DNA of 64,000 bases from Corynebacterium efficiens YS-314 (GTDB taxonomy: Bacteria > Actinomycetota > Actinomycetes > Mycobacteriales > Mycobacteriaceae), in NCBI RefSeq assembly GCF_000011305.1, contig NC_004369.1, forward strand, positions 1,240,001 to 1,304,000, in the 5' to 3' direction. A program made the translations under genes and the position numbers. This document shows, piece by piece, positions 36,851 through 47,085 of this stretch (positions within the stretch are counted from its first letter, which is position 1; every line of letters starts with the position of its first letter). Under the pieces are notes generated by a model, which worked only from the letters and a program-made list of their open reading frames with translations, had not been told where the DNA came from and did not search any database.

Positions 36851-38275
36851 GTGGCACTTTCCCGCCTCGCACTGCGCACTGTCGCGTCTGTCTCCGCCTC
36901 CGCCGTCGTCCTCGCTGGCCTCCTGGCACCGGGTGTCGGTGCCCAGAGCAGCTTCGGTTCCTCCGACCTGTTCAACTTCGGCTCCACCGCCCCGGAAGTA
37001 CCGTCCGCGCCCAAGAACATCATCTACATGATCGGTGACGGCATGGGGTACAACCATGTTGCTGCCACCAACCTGTTCGAGACCGGCCAGACCAAGTACC
37101 AGGTTGAGGGCGAGGCCAACGCTGAGACCCTTGAGGAGCTGCCGGGCGAGGCAGTTCAGGTCTACGAGGACTTCAACAAGCTGGCCATGACCACCTACCA
37201 GCACGGTGGGGCCTACGATCCGATCCAGGCCTGGAACGATCACAACTACGTGAACACCGGTTCCATCACCGACTCCGCAGCGGCCGGCACCGCCATGGCC
37301 ACCGGTGTGAAGACCACCAACGGCACCATCGGTCTGGACCACGAGGACAACCGCATCGAGAACACCTCTGAGCGCGCTGTGTCCGTCGACAAGGCCGCCG
37401 GCGTCGTCTCCTCCGTGCCGTTCAGCCACGCCACCCCGGCTGCCTGGGCTGCGCACAACGCAGACCGTAACGATTACCACGGCGTTGCCACCGAGATGCT
37501 GAACTCGGACCTGGACGTCATCATGGGCGCTGGCCACCCGCTTTACGACGATTCCAACAACCTCCGCGACACCCCCCGCTACCAGTACATCTCCGAGACC
37601 GACTTCAACGCCCTCTCCACCGGTGAGACCGACTTCACCTACGTCGAGGACAACGCCGACTTCGAGACACTGGCCAACGGCGAGGTTGAAGAGGATGCCC
37701 AGTACTTCGGCCTGGCCAAGGTCGCTTCCACCCTGCAGCAGGGTCGCGCGGGCTTCTCCGACGCCCCCTACTCGGTCCCGCAGAACGACGTTATCGATCT
37801 CGCCACCATGTCCCAGGGTGCACTCAACGTCCTCGGCCAGGACGAGGACGGCTTCCACCTCATGATCGAGGGCGGCGCCATCGACTGGACCGGCCACGCC
37901 AACGACATCTCCCGCAACATTGAGGAGCAGCAGGACTTCAACAAGGCCGTCGAGGCTGTTGTCGACTGGGTTGAGGAGAACTCCTCCTGGGATGAAACCC
38001 TCCTGATCGTCACCGCCGACCACGAGACCGGTTACCTCTCCGGCAAGGACGAGGAGCCCAACTGGAAGGCACTGACCGGCGAGGCTGGCCAGGTCCCGGC
38101 ACACGGCTGGTACTCCGGCAACCACACCAACCAGGTCGTGCCCTTCTTCTTCAAGGGCGCCGGCTCCGAGGACATCAAGGCTGCCGTCACCGGCACCGAC
38201 CCCGTGCGTGGCGACTTCATCGACAACATCACCATCGCACGCCTGACCCTCGACAAGTGGTGGACCAAGGATTAA
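36851..38275 (+). CDS. secreted alkaline phosphatase
   Basis: A 474-aa alkaline phosphatase that releases phosphate from phosphomonoesters outside the membrane, with two zinc and one magnesium ion. A Sec-type signal peptide covers about residues 1-31 (RLALRTVASVSASAVVLAG, cleavage near GVGAQS). Metal and catalytic motifs are MIGDGMGYNHV, ITDSAAAGTAMATGVKT with the nucleophile Ser, GGAIDWTGHAND and VTADHETGYL. The start is GTG 36851. Codon use is strongly biased towards preferred codons, as in a highly expressed gene. Phosphate-starvation control would be expected from the family, but I see no sure box. A strong terminator follows. Confidence 0.95.
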   Translation: MALSRLALRTVASVSASAVVLAGLLAPGVGAQSSFGSSDLFNFGSTAPEVPSAPKNIIYMIGDGMGYNHVAATNLFETGQTKYQVEGEANAETLEELPGEAVQVYEDFNKLAMTTYQHGGAYDPIQAWNDHNYVNTGSITDSAAAGTAMATGVKTTNGTIGLDHEDNRIENTSERAVSVDKAAGVVSSVPFSHATPAAWAAHNADRNDYHGVATEMLNSDLDVIMGAGHPLYDDSNNLRDTPRYQYISETDFNALSTGETDFTYVEDNADFETLANGEVEEDAQYFGLAKVASTLQQGRAGFSDAPYSVPQNDVIDLATMSQGALNVLGQDEDGFHLMIEGGAIDWTGHANDISRNIEEQQDFNKAVEAVVDWVEENSSWDETLLIVTADHETGYLSGKDEEPNWKALTGEAGQVPAHGWYSGNHTNQVVPFFFKGAGSEDIKAAVTGTDPVRGDFIDNITIARLTLDKWWTKD

Positions 38276-38311
38276 TTTCCTGTCGCACTAACCTCTGAAG
38301 GTTTCCCCCCT

Positions 38312-38352
38312 AAGGCGGAGCAGCTCAGGCTGCTCCGCCTTTTGGCGTTTTA
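38312..38352 (+). terminator. Rho-independent terminator of the phosphatase gene
   Basis: A perfect 12-bp stem AAGGCGGAGCAG/CTGCTCCGCCTT with loop CTCAGG is followed by TTTGGCGTTTT. It ends the phosphatase transcript and marks the edge of the GC-rich backbone before the AT-richer island. Confidence 0.92.
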
Positions 38353-38668
38353 TCTGGTCACTTCGCTTACACGAGCTGTTCTGAAACTGGGTTGTCAGGG
38401 TAAGTGTAGATAGCATTTATGCTCGTCCTAGAAGCGATTTGGTAGAGGCAAATGAAGATCTATAGCTCAGTGATTCTAGTTATCAAAAGTATGTTCGGCC
38501 TTCTGTGCAAGAAAGGGAAGCGCGAGTGTTTAGACTGAAGGATAAATCGAAACCGATTGTGTTCTCCTGACAAAACCCGACCGACCTTGACGGCTTTTCG
38601 GAGTGTGGAGATCTATTGATTCTTGTAAGGGAGCAGGATCGGAAAGTTGCACTGTAGGAGGACTTGGA
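38353..38668. other. AT-rich upstream region of the helicase island, no gene
   Basis: 316 bases with a clear fall in GC relative to the left side. I see no gene, tRNA or direct repeat that would mark an attachment site. The promoter of the three-gene module should lie here. AGGAGG at 38656-38661 is the ribosome site of the first gene. Confidence 0.5.
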
Positions 38669-40690
38669 ATGTATCTGTTGCAAAACTATGCTGCCTGGCA
38701 GGGGAAGTTGGAAAAGTACTTCTTCTCCAGGCCAAACCATCCGGTCCTCATCTACGTGGATGAAGCGGAATTATCGAATATCTACAGTGATCAGGCGAAT
38801 GCTGTTGAGAGCTTGAGAAGTGCAATCTTAGAGTATCTCGACCCTGCGCGGGACAATGTCCCTTTTGAACAGGTAGAGAAATTAGTCAAACGGTGGAAGC
38901 TCGGGGATAGAGTTCAAGCCCCGCCAGTTCTTCCCCTCTTGGCTATGACTGTTCTAGCCGCCAGTCGGATGGAGAAATCTCAAGACCGAGGGGCGGGAAA
39001 TTACTACGATCCTTTAGCGGAGTTGCTGCTGAAAGACGGTTACACAGATGCCTTCGTGACTAAGCTCAGAGAAAAATCAAGTCTCCTTCTTGTTGATTTT
39101 TGGGAGTTACTACATAACTGGATTGAGAGTCGAGGAGGCACAGTAGGTCTATCTACTATACGAACGCTTCCATCGAGGAAACGGATCGGCTATGCGCTTT
39201 CTCAGGCCATGGTTAAGGGAAGTGACAGACGAATTCTATTCCAGTTTTTTAGTGACCTTGATTTATCCAACCGGCAGATACCACACCCGCAGGTCTTGCT
39301 AGATAAGCTCCAAAAATGGGATTCGCCTACTAGGAGATTCAGTAGCTTCTTCCGAAAGTTTCTCAATAGTCATAGCGATCAAGAACTCTTAGCCGAAGTT
39401 GTTCATCAGCTGGCCGAAAGTTGGGACGGTGAACAGATAGCGACTTCTGTGGAGTCACGATCTACAGGGTGTACCGCTCACTTATCGATTAATCCCTATG
39501 AAGAGGAAATAGCCTGGGCTATAGAGATTTCCGAGGATGACCCCGCCCAATCCTTGAGGATGGGTAACTTCATCCTGGATCTGTTTAAACTCCTCGATCC
39601 GGAATGGCGCTTAGCTCAGATCCCAGAGTCGTATACAGTGACTTCGATCATGAAGGGTATGGCTCTCGCAGTAGGTAAACGGGGGGTCGTATTCCGAGCA
39701 AGTCCTATTCTCTTTCTAAGAGATGACCCCGTCACGGGAGGGCTTCTCACTGTAGAAGATCCCATGTCAGGCGAGGCATATGTACTTTGCTGTGAACAAC
39801 ATTTATTGCGCAAAATAGAGCGGTTCTTTGGTTCGTATTTTCATAACCGAGTGGAAGTGCTCGAGATTCCAAGTCTCAAAAGACAAATGGGGTCTGCGAT
39901 TCTGGTCAGTATCGCTGGTTTCAAGAGCGAAGATGAGCTCTCTCGATTTCGACGAGCGTTCAACCTCGGTGCTCAGCGATCATTGAGTATCAGTAAACGT
40001 CCAAAGATGCGGGGTGGTCTTAGATTGTCTACTAACCTCGTCAGTGATCTTTACCTAACCGGGGCAGAACCCGATATCGTAGGTATTCCCGTCCAGGACC
40101 GCGAATCATTTTCCATAGAGATAAGCGGTAAGCCCAGCACTGTGAGTATAACGAGTGGAGTTCTCCGACTAAGGGAATTCGGACTCCAGGCTGGCTACCA
40201 CACAGTTAGCGTAAAGGGCCACTTCTTCGAATTCAAAACCAGCAATCGGGAGATCACCGATTTTGGTGATAAGAAATCTGATTCGTATCGGCCTAATGAG
40301 GCCGATCGACTGATCAGGTATGCGCCCGTTTATCTTCGAGAGACAATAGAGCCCGAGGTCCTGTATGCCTCCGCCGATGAGACGCTCTTCCTAATTGCAG
40401 GTGGCAATATAAGAAATGTAGGAAGGAAATCGGATCCTAGATTCTTAAGTTCAGCCTTAAATGGAAAATACAACCCGACTTTCGAAACATGGGTTGCACC
40501 GGATGTTGTATGGATTGCTCAGCGAGATGGACATAATTGGCGAATTTGGCGACCGCGGTCAAACGCGTCTGAGGTTTTTCATGTCGATTCTTCTGTGGAC
40601 CTCGCATATGAATGGCATGCAGCTAATAGAGTAAAGCACCCCAACCGGTGGACGATGGTACTAGGAGAGGGCTCTTCACGTGTCAGTTAA
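38669..40690 (+). CDS. unrecognised protein A of the helicase module
   Basis: A 673-aa protein I do not recognise. ATG 38669 has AGGAGG 7 nt upstream, so I reject the upstream extension of the frame. The N-terminal part (LYVDEAEL-like LIYVDEAELSNIY; PPVLPLLAMTVLAASRM near residue 100) is helical. The C-terminal third looks beta-rich (SFSIEISGKPSTVSI, WVAPDVVWIAQRDGHNWRIW). No nuclease, ATPase or membrane motif is visible. The gene is AT-richer and uses codons unlike the flanking chromosome, which suggests transfer. It overlaps gene B by 11 nt and is followed by a large helicase gene, so it is probably part of a multi-gene, possibly anti-phage, complex. Confidence 0.75.
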   Translation: MYLLQNYAAWQGKLEKYFFSRPNHPVLIYVDEAELSNIYSDQANAVESLRSAILEYLDPARDNVPFEQVEKLVKRWKLGDRVQAPPVLPLLAMTVLAASRMEKSQDRGAGNYYDPLAELLLKDGYTDAFVTKLREKSSLLLVDFWELLHNWIESRGGTVGLSTIRTLPSRKRIGYALSQAMVKGSDRRILFQFFSDLDLSNRQIPHPQVLLDKLQKWDSPTRRFSSFFRKFLNSHSDQELLAEVVHQLAESWDGEQIATSVESRSTGCTAHLSINPYEEEIAWAIEISEDDPAQSLRMGNFILDLFKLLDPEWRLAQIPESYTVTSIMKGMALAVGKRGVVFRASPILFLRDDPVTGGLLTVEDPMSGEAYVLCCEQHLLRKIERFFGSYFHNRVEVLEIPSLKRQMGSAILVSIAGFKSEDELSRFRRAFNLGAQRSLSISKRPKMRGGLRLSTNLVSDLYLTGAEPDIVGIPVQDRESFSIEISGKPSTVSITSGVLRLREFGLQAGYHTVSVKGHFFEFKTSNREITDFGDKKSDSYRPNEADRLIRYAPVYLRETIEPEVLYASADETLFLIAGGNIRNVGRKSDPRFLSSALNGKYNPTFETWVAPDVVWIAQRDGHNWRIWRPRSNASEVFHVDSSVDLAYEWHAANRVKHPNRWTMVLGEGSSRVS

Positions 40691-41615
40691 AGAGAAAGCA
40701 GCTCCTGGAGATCTAATATTTCAATGGATGTGCGCCCTTCAACAGGGAAGTTTTTCCCAGATCGCGACAGCTTTCAGGTGGCTGCTCCCATCTCATGGAG
40801 AAATTTTGGGGCGGAAGCAGGTCAACTATTGGTTTGCTGCCCTCGAAGCTTTGGGGCACTGTCAAATTGATTGGCATGAACGGACATGGGAGATCAATAG
40901 TGCCCGGATATTCCGCGTGCCGCATTCAAATGGCGTGTTCGGATTGGCCGGGTACAGGGTTCCTAATTGGAAATCGGTCCTTCGAGGACTAAAGATTGAT
41001 TTGATCGAGATGGACCTTGAATATGTTTCCGGTCTGCCCCTGCCCACTACGCTGCTCGTTCAGCTCACCGGAAAAGAGGAGATCGAAAACCTTAGGCGAG
41101 AAACCGGGGCGAAACTTCTAGGTACGGCTGCGATAACGATGTCGGAAGGCCTTCGCTTTACGAATCGGGCTATAGAAGAAGCAAGTGATCCCCCTGCATA
41201 CAATTCAGAAATTGATCGATTCAATGCTACGAGGAATTTCAAGTGGGATCGTGTCAGCACCCCAGTTTCCCTCCTGGAATCGGGCTTTTATCGAGTGGTG
41301 CAATACGGCCAACCTCTTTACTGGACTCGAAAAGAGGACTCTTGGGTGAGAACTACACTCCCGGAGGGCCAGTTTAGGGAGTTTCGCAGGCTGGGAGTCG
41401 ATCCATTCGCTGTCGAGTTCAATAAGCACCGGGAAAATAACTGTGAAGTTTCCCTCGCCAATTCGGTTCACTTACCAAAAATACATGAGCAAATCCTAGT
41501 CTTCTGTAGCGGGCGCCTGCCGGTATTCAACTCGAAAGCTCGGGGAGAAAAAACGTACAGTAATGTCCCAACTAGAGTATTTACGAATGTAATGTTAAAT
41601 CTTCTGAACAACTGA
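40680..41615 (+). CDS. unrecognised protein B of the helicase module
   Basis: A 311-aa protein of unknown function. GTG 40680 lies inside the end of gene A (11-nt overlap) with GGAGAGG about 9 nt upstream, so translation is coupled. The first about 70 residues look like a winged-helix region (FSQIATAFRWLLPSHGEI, VNYWFAALEALGHCQIDWHE). The rest contains WTRKEDSWVRTTLPEGQFRE and the tail RVFTNVMLNLLNN. No catalytic motif is seen. The composition is AT-rich like gene A. It sits 23 bp before the helicase gene. A DNA-binding or adaptor role is possible but only a guess. Confidence 0.7.
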   Translation: MSVKEKAAPGDLIFQWMCALQQGSFSQIATAFRWLLPSHGEILGRKQVNYWFAALEALGHCQIDWHERTWEINSARIFRVPHSNGVFGLAGYRVPNWKSVLRGLKIDLIEMDLEYVSGLPLPTTLLVQLTGKEEIENLRRETGAKLLGTAAITMSEGLRFTNRAIEEASDPPAYNSEIDRFNATRNFKWDRVSTPVSLLESGFYRVVQYGQPLYWTRKEDSWVRTTLPEGQFREFRRLGVDPFAVEFNKHRENNCEVSLANSVHLPKIHEQILVFCSGRLPVFNSKARGEKTYSNVPTRVFTNVMLNLLNN

Positions 41616-41955
41616 CTAAAAGGGCGGAGAAGTTCCACATGGCAGATTCACCTTCCATAGATGTAATGGGCACTTTTGATAGACTACGCGAAGCCTATTT
41701 CAGGTACTATGATACGCCCTTTGCTCTTGCGGATAAACGTTTGCAAAAAGAACGCCGGGAGCTGATGGACAGAGATGGTGGGGCCTACCGCTTGCCCTTG
41801 GTTGAAATGCGACCTGAGTATGTCTCTGTGCGGCGTAGTTTACTTGACTCAGTACAAGCTGCAGGTGCACCGGTAGAACTCGCAGAATTTGCTAATTGTG
41901 GACTGATTCCGGCCGGGCGTTCTCTTTATAAACACCAAGAGGAAGCGCTTAAGTC

Positions 41956-43406
41956 CAATACCGTTAAGTTAGTGGTGGGATGACGGTGACCACTGGGCCG
42001 AGTGGCCGACCACAATGATGGGATCGTTTCACCGGCCATTTCGACATCTTTCGTTTAATCACCCGCGGATTCTTCCGCCTTCGTCGCGGTGGGTTGAGGT
42101 ACCTGGCCAGCCAAGACACTGCCCGATCCCATAAACTTCGGGCGGTGTGCGGGTCGTCAGGGGGGAAAAGAGCCCTGGATCACCGAACGACGGGTAAGCT
42201 TCAAGGCCTTAACAAATGACACCCGCACCGGAGGGTGCTCACTGGCAGTGGCCGCATCAGCCATCAGTGTCCTGATCGCGTAGTGGCAGCACAGATGCCC
42301 CCAGATCTCCTGACGCACCAACTCCGGGGACTTTGACCGCAACACCCTTTCTCGTCCACGCTGATGGGTTTTCAACTCATCGAAAGTGTTCTCGATCTCC
42401 CACCGGGCGTGATACGCCGCGATCAGATCCTCCACCGACACCTCATCAGGATCCAACAAGGTGGTCAACAACCGATGCTGCTGGTCGACAATGCCAGCCT
42501 CATCGTCACCGGTATCGATGTGGTAGTCCACCACCCGCACCATCCTTGGGGCAACCTGCCGCCACCCCGGCCCACTGCTCGGGGTAATCGTGGCCAACCA
42601 TGTTCCATCCTCCAGGGTTCGCACATGGTGTGGTTTCACATTGTTCCGGATCCGCCACACCAGATCCGCACCACGGTCCTGGGCGGTAGCCCACCGGTGG
42701 AAACTATAAAACCCCCGATCAGCGACCAGTACTGAGCCTGGATCCAGCCGGTCGATCAGTTCATCAGCCAGGGTCGTTTCCCCGGTGCCCAGCCCGCCGA
42801 TGACCGCGTCCAGGATCGCATGTGATCCACATTCCGCGATCGCCACGACACGGGCCTGCGGGTACCCGGCCTGACCACGTCCGGTGCCGGGACGCCCGAA
42901 ATGCTCGACATTGGCTGGCGTATCCGGGACATCCAAGGTGGTGCCATCAACAGCCAACAGGCGTTTGCCCGCCAGCCAGGCCCCCTCCCACCCCGGCCGG
43001 GCCAATGGTTGGGCAACACGGGCAAACAACGCTGCCATCGGTTCATGTCCCAGCCTGACCCTGGCCTGGAAAATCGCGGAGCGTGACGGAGCAGGTACTG
43101 CCTGTTCCTCCCACCTGCAGGCCCAGGACAGTCCATCGGTGAGATCGGCGTAGATATCCTCATAGGATCCATCGGAGTTCAAAGCCATTGTGATGGTGTA
43201 ATACACCATTACCCGGGAGGGCAGGATGCGGGATCGTTGCTGGGTACGACCGGCCTGCGCGACGACCTCGTCCACGACATCGGCCGGAAACACCCGGGTG
43301 AGCAGGCCCACCGAGATTAAATCCGATAACCGACGATCAGTATCAGGTTGTGTCCGTCCATGTCGAGGCATAGCACAACACTACACCCACTAACTTAACG
43401 GCATTG
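41956..43406 (-). mobile_element. IS4-family insertion, 1451 bp, 10-bp target duplication
   Basis: Ends are CAATACCGTTAAGTTAGTGG (left) and the complement of CAATGCCGTTAAGTTAGTGG (right), 19 of 20 identical. CGCTTAAGTC flanks it on both sides (41946-41955 and 43407-43416) as target duplication. It lies inside the helicase gene just before the Walker A codons. Confidence 0.95.
42157..43371 (-). CDS. IS4-family transposase
   Basis: A 404-aa DDE transposase, intact. The first Asp is in LLAVDGTTLDV and the second in VLVADRGFYSF. The Y-(2)-R-(3)-E-(6)-K signature of IS4 elements is YHARWEIENTFDELK. The N-terminal domain (RVFPADVVDEVVAQAGRTQQ) is of the InsG type. It is the only gene of its element and reads against the helicase gene. 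Confidence 0.95.
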   Translation of the reverse strand: MPRHGRTQPDTDRRLSDLISVGLLTRVFPADVVDEVVAQAGRTQQRSRILPSRVMVYYTITMALNSDGSYEDIYADLTDGLSWACRWEEQAVPAPSRSAIFQARVRLGHEPMAALFARVAQPLARPGWEGAWLAGKRLLAVDGTTLDVPDTPANVEHFGRPGTGRGQAGYPQARVVAIAECGSHAILDAVIGGLGTGETTLADELIDRLDPGSVLVADRGFYSFHRWATAQDRGADLVWRIRNNVKPHHVRTLEDGTWLATITPSSGPGWRQVAPRMVRVVDYHIDTGDDEAGIVDQQHRLLTTLLDPDEVSVEDLIAAYHARWEIENTFDELKTHQRGRERVLRSKSPELVRQEIWGHLCCHYAIRTLMADAATASEHPPVRVSFVKALKLTRRSVIQGSFPP

Positions 43407-46400
43407 CGCTTAAGTCTGGATCCACCCGTGGAAAGAACACAATCATCACTTCCGGTACAGGGTCTGGTAAAACTGAGGCATTCCTTTTGCCGGTGTTAGC
43501 TGGATTACTCGAAGAGTCTCGAGAATGGAGCGGTAGTAGAGGTGCGCATAATCGTTGGTGGGAGTCCTATTCGGCTCCCTTTGAATCGCAAAGAGCTGGA
43601 GAAACCGGACGTTTAGCTGCAGTTCGAAGCTTAATTCTATACCCTATGAACGCGCTGGTCGAAGATCAATTAACACGACTCCGGAGAACTCTGGACAGTG
43701 ATGCGGCCCGTGATTGGTTAGACGAGAACCGGGGAGGGCATCGCTTCTACTTCGGTAAGTATACCGGCGCGACTCCTGGCACAGGCGATAGATCTGACAG
43801 CTCAGCAAAGAAGCTCCTGCGGGAAGTGTTTGAGCGCCTTGATGAGAGGGCTCACGCAGCTTTAATAGCCGACTCGAAGGAGCCTGAGAAAGAATCCAGG
43901 TATTTCGTTCCTCGTCTCGACGGGGCTGAACTGAATTCGCGCTGGGACATGATGGATTTCCCTCCAGATATTTTGATCACTAACTACTCCATGCTCAATG
44001 TGATGCTCTTAAGAGAGCAAGAACAGTCGTTTTTCGAGCAAACCCGCAAATGGTTAGAAAATCCACATAATGTGTTCACGATCGTGGTCGATGAACTGCA
44101 TACATACAGAGGAACCGCTGGTACCGAAGTGGCCTACCTTCTGCGAAATCTGATGAGGCGGCTTGGTTTAGACCGAAAACCATCACAGCTGCGTGTTGTG
44201 GCATCATCTGCCTCTTTGGATCCGGGCCGAGATCGCACTTTTATCGAGAGTTTCTTCAATCTCTCGGTCGATTCCTTCGATTTCATTGAGGGAAGCGTGA
44301 AGGTACCTGAACCAGAAGCTGCGAAATTGGAATCAGCGCCAGAAGATATCTTGAGGGGAATTTCTAAGCGGGACCCCATTGAGGCGTGCGACTACGCCCG
44401 TAGTGAGAAGCTCATTGATCGTATTCGGGTTGCGTTTACCTCTGAAAAACGATTAGGAAAGGCGTTCACACTCAAAGAATTAGGGATTGAGCTCTTCCCA
44501 GGATCGAGCGAGAATGAGGCTGTTAGCGCGCTCACTAAGATTTTCAGAGGACTATCAGAGTTTCCAGCCGGAGATGATCCAGGGTTTCGCGCTCACTATT
44601 TCTTCAGAAATGTTCCAGGGGTGTGGGCTTGCACGGACCCCTCCTGTAGTGAAATTCCTGGTGGAAGTTATGAAGAAAGAGCAGTAGGTAAGCTCTTTAT
44701 CGAGCCGGTATCACGTTGTGATTGCGGGGCACGAGTGCTCCAGTTACTTTACTGCCAAAATTGTGGAGAAGTCTGTGTCGGTGCCAAATGGGGTTTTGGG
44801 GTACCGGGATTCCGGGGATCGTGGTACCCCATTCTGATCCAGTGGTACCGCAGGTAGAAATAAAGGTGGCGGCTACAGCACATCCGCTGATAGCCGTGAC
44901 ACGCCCCCTTACTTCCATGGAGGAACCATGGCTTCTACCCGGGACATCATCACCGCAGTCCTATTCGGTGATTCCTATACCACCATCAGCACCAGGCTGA
45001 AATGCTCGCGCAGAGACATCTCCGCAGCGCATAAGCTCATCGACGCCCATCAGATCACGCTGCACTCACTGAGCCAGATCACCGATGAGGAACTCGAGGA
45101 GTGGAAAAATCCCCTCCGTGGGCTGCCGCAAGAATCGAAGTACCTGGCACCAGACTTTGCCACCACCTTGCACCGGCTGAAAACCAATCCGCATCACACC
45201 CTCCTGCTGGACTGGCGCTACTACCTCGTCGAAGCAGGCAGTGCAGCTAAACAGCCCTATTCCTACTCGCATTACTGCCAGCGTTTCCATGCCTATGTCG
45301 ACGCCCATGACCTCTACCGCACGCTGCATCACCAGCCAGGACGCACGATGCAGGTTGATTGGGCAGGCGATACCATCAAGATCACCGACCGGATCACCGG
45401 CCAGGCACGCAAGGTGCATTTCTTCACCGCGGTTTTGCCGTACTCATCGATGATGTATGTCCACCCCAGTTTCACCATGGATATCAAGGCCTGGCTGAAT
45501 TGCCATATCGCTGCACTGCGCTACTTCGGCGGGGCCCCGTTTGTCCTGGTCCCTGACAATGACACCGCAGCGATCTACCGGCCGAAGAAAAACGACCCCG
45601 CCCGTGCCGTGAGTGCTGAGTATGAAGCATTGGCCAAGTTCTACAACACTGCCGTGATGCCGACTGATGTCCGAGCCCCGAAACAAAAGGCCGGGGTGGA
45701 ACGATCCGTTCAAATCGCCTACAGCCGCATCCTGGGGGTGCTGGAAATGGAAGGCCCCTTCCACAGCATCGACCAGATTGAGGACATCGTTGCTGATCAG
45801 GTCCATGAGATCAACTACGACATCGTCCGGGTAGATGGGACACGCAGGAACGAGCAATTCCAGGCTGAAGAACGCCACCTGCTGATCCCACTGCCGGATC
45901 AGGACTACACCTCCTATGAGTGGAAGGAGCTAAAAGTCCAGCGCAACTACCATATTTCCTGCGATAAGCAGTACTACTCGGTGCCCTGGAAACTTGTGGG
46001 ATCCACCGTCAAAGCCCGGTTATCCAACACCGACATCACGGTCTTTGCCGGAGATCAGGTTGTGGCTACGCACCGTCGACTCCATGGGCGCTTCGGGCAA
46101 TATTCCACCCACGCCGATCATGTCCCACCAGCACACCTGGATACTGCAGAGTTGTGGAGTGACCAGTGGTTTATCAACCAGGCACGCCTGGTTGGTCCCG
46201 CGACCACCACGGTGATCGAGATGATGATGTCAAGCCCCGGGTTTTGTAGAGGGTCATTTACTTAAATATCAGGCCGCTTGAGCCTGACGTTTCGTCCAGT
46301 CCTGGTGTACCTCCCGCGGCGGTCGGTAATCCACAGACGAGTGCAGCCGGCGACTGTTGTACCACCCGATCCACCTTGAGGATTCCACGAGCACATCCGT

Positions 46401-46813
46401 TAAGGACGGCCAGATCTGCCGATCAATAAGCTCAGCTTTGAACACTGAGTTCAACGCCTCTGCCATGGCATTATCGTAGGAATCACCACGTGATCCAACC
46501 GAAGCAACGACGTCAGATTCTGCCAGGGTTTCACCGTAGACAATGCTGCGGTATTGCACTCCACGATCCGAGTGATGAATCAACCCGGAAACGTCCTCAC
46601 CAGCGCGAAGACGGGCAGATAACCCCATATCGAGTGCATCCCTAGCCAAGGATGCCCGCATGTGATTGGTGATCTGCCAACCGACGATCTCTCGTGAAAA
46701 GGCGTCCAACACAAAAGCGGCATATACCCAGCCCTGCGAGGTTGAGATATAGGTAATGTCCGCGACCCACAGCTTGTTCGGTGCATCCACGGGCCCGACC
46801 CCCGGAAAGTGGA

Positions 46814-47085
46814 CGCTGATAATGGGAGTACGGGATCGGAGCCATCCGAAATGACCCCAAAGTGGACTGGCCACACTGTGTGCCTTGCTCGTGATCTGTC
46901 TTTCGGAGTAGTTCCGGTCCCGTACCGCGATCCGGAGTTTCGGTCATGACCTTATAGGAGCGTGACCGTTTCCGTGACCACCCTGGCAGGTGTCATGGTA
47001 GTAGTCCCATCAGCGTCTTGTCTGTCTGAAGCTCCGGATATGTGGATCCCCCGTGTCCCACCGCTTCAGAAAGCCCGTGAACATC
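46814..47085 (+). ncRNA. candidate bridge RNA region of the IS110
   Basis: The 272-bp 5' non-coding end of the IS110 element. In IS110-group elements this end encodes the bridge RNA that pairs with donor and target DNA. The segment can fold (palindrome GGTCATGACC at 46942-46951 and other short stems). I did not model the structure, so the RNA and its limits are inferred from position alone. Confidence 0.4.

Larger units (their letters stand above)
41639..44781 (+). pseudogene. DEAD/DEAH helicase (MrfA/DruE-like), IS-interrupted and 3' truncated
   Basis: The third gene of the module. It starts at ATG 41639 and is split at 41955/43407 by an IS4 element; removing the element and one 10-bp duplication restores the frame exactly. 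The restored N-part reads HQEEALKSGSTRGK, then Walker A TSGTGSGKTEAF. Further helicase motifs are LYPMNALVEDQ, DILITNYSMLN, VVDELHTYRG (DELH box) and VASSASL. A cysteine cluster (CTDPSC, CDCGAR, YCQNCGEVC) resembles the zinc region of MrfA/DUF1998 helicases. The 3' part, with the second RecA lobe and beyond, is missing, because an IS21 element begins at 44782 and no continuation is found on its far side. Family members act in phage defence (Druantia, DISARM, Dpd-type) or DNA repair. I cannot place it in one of these systems. Confidence 0.85.
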
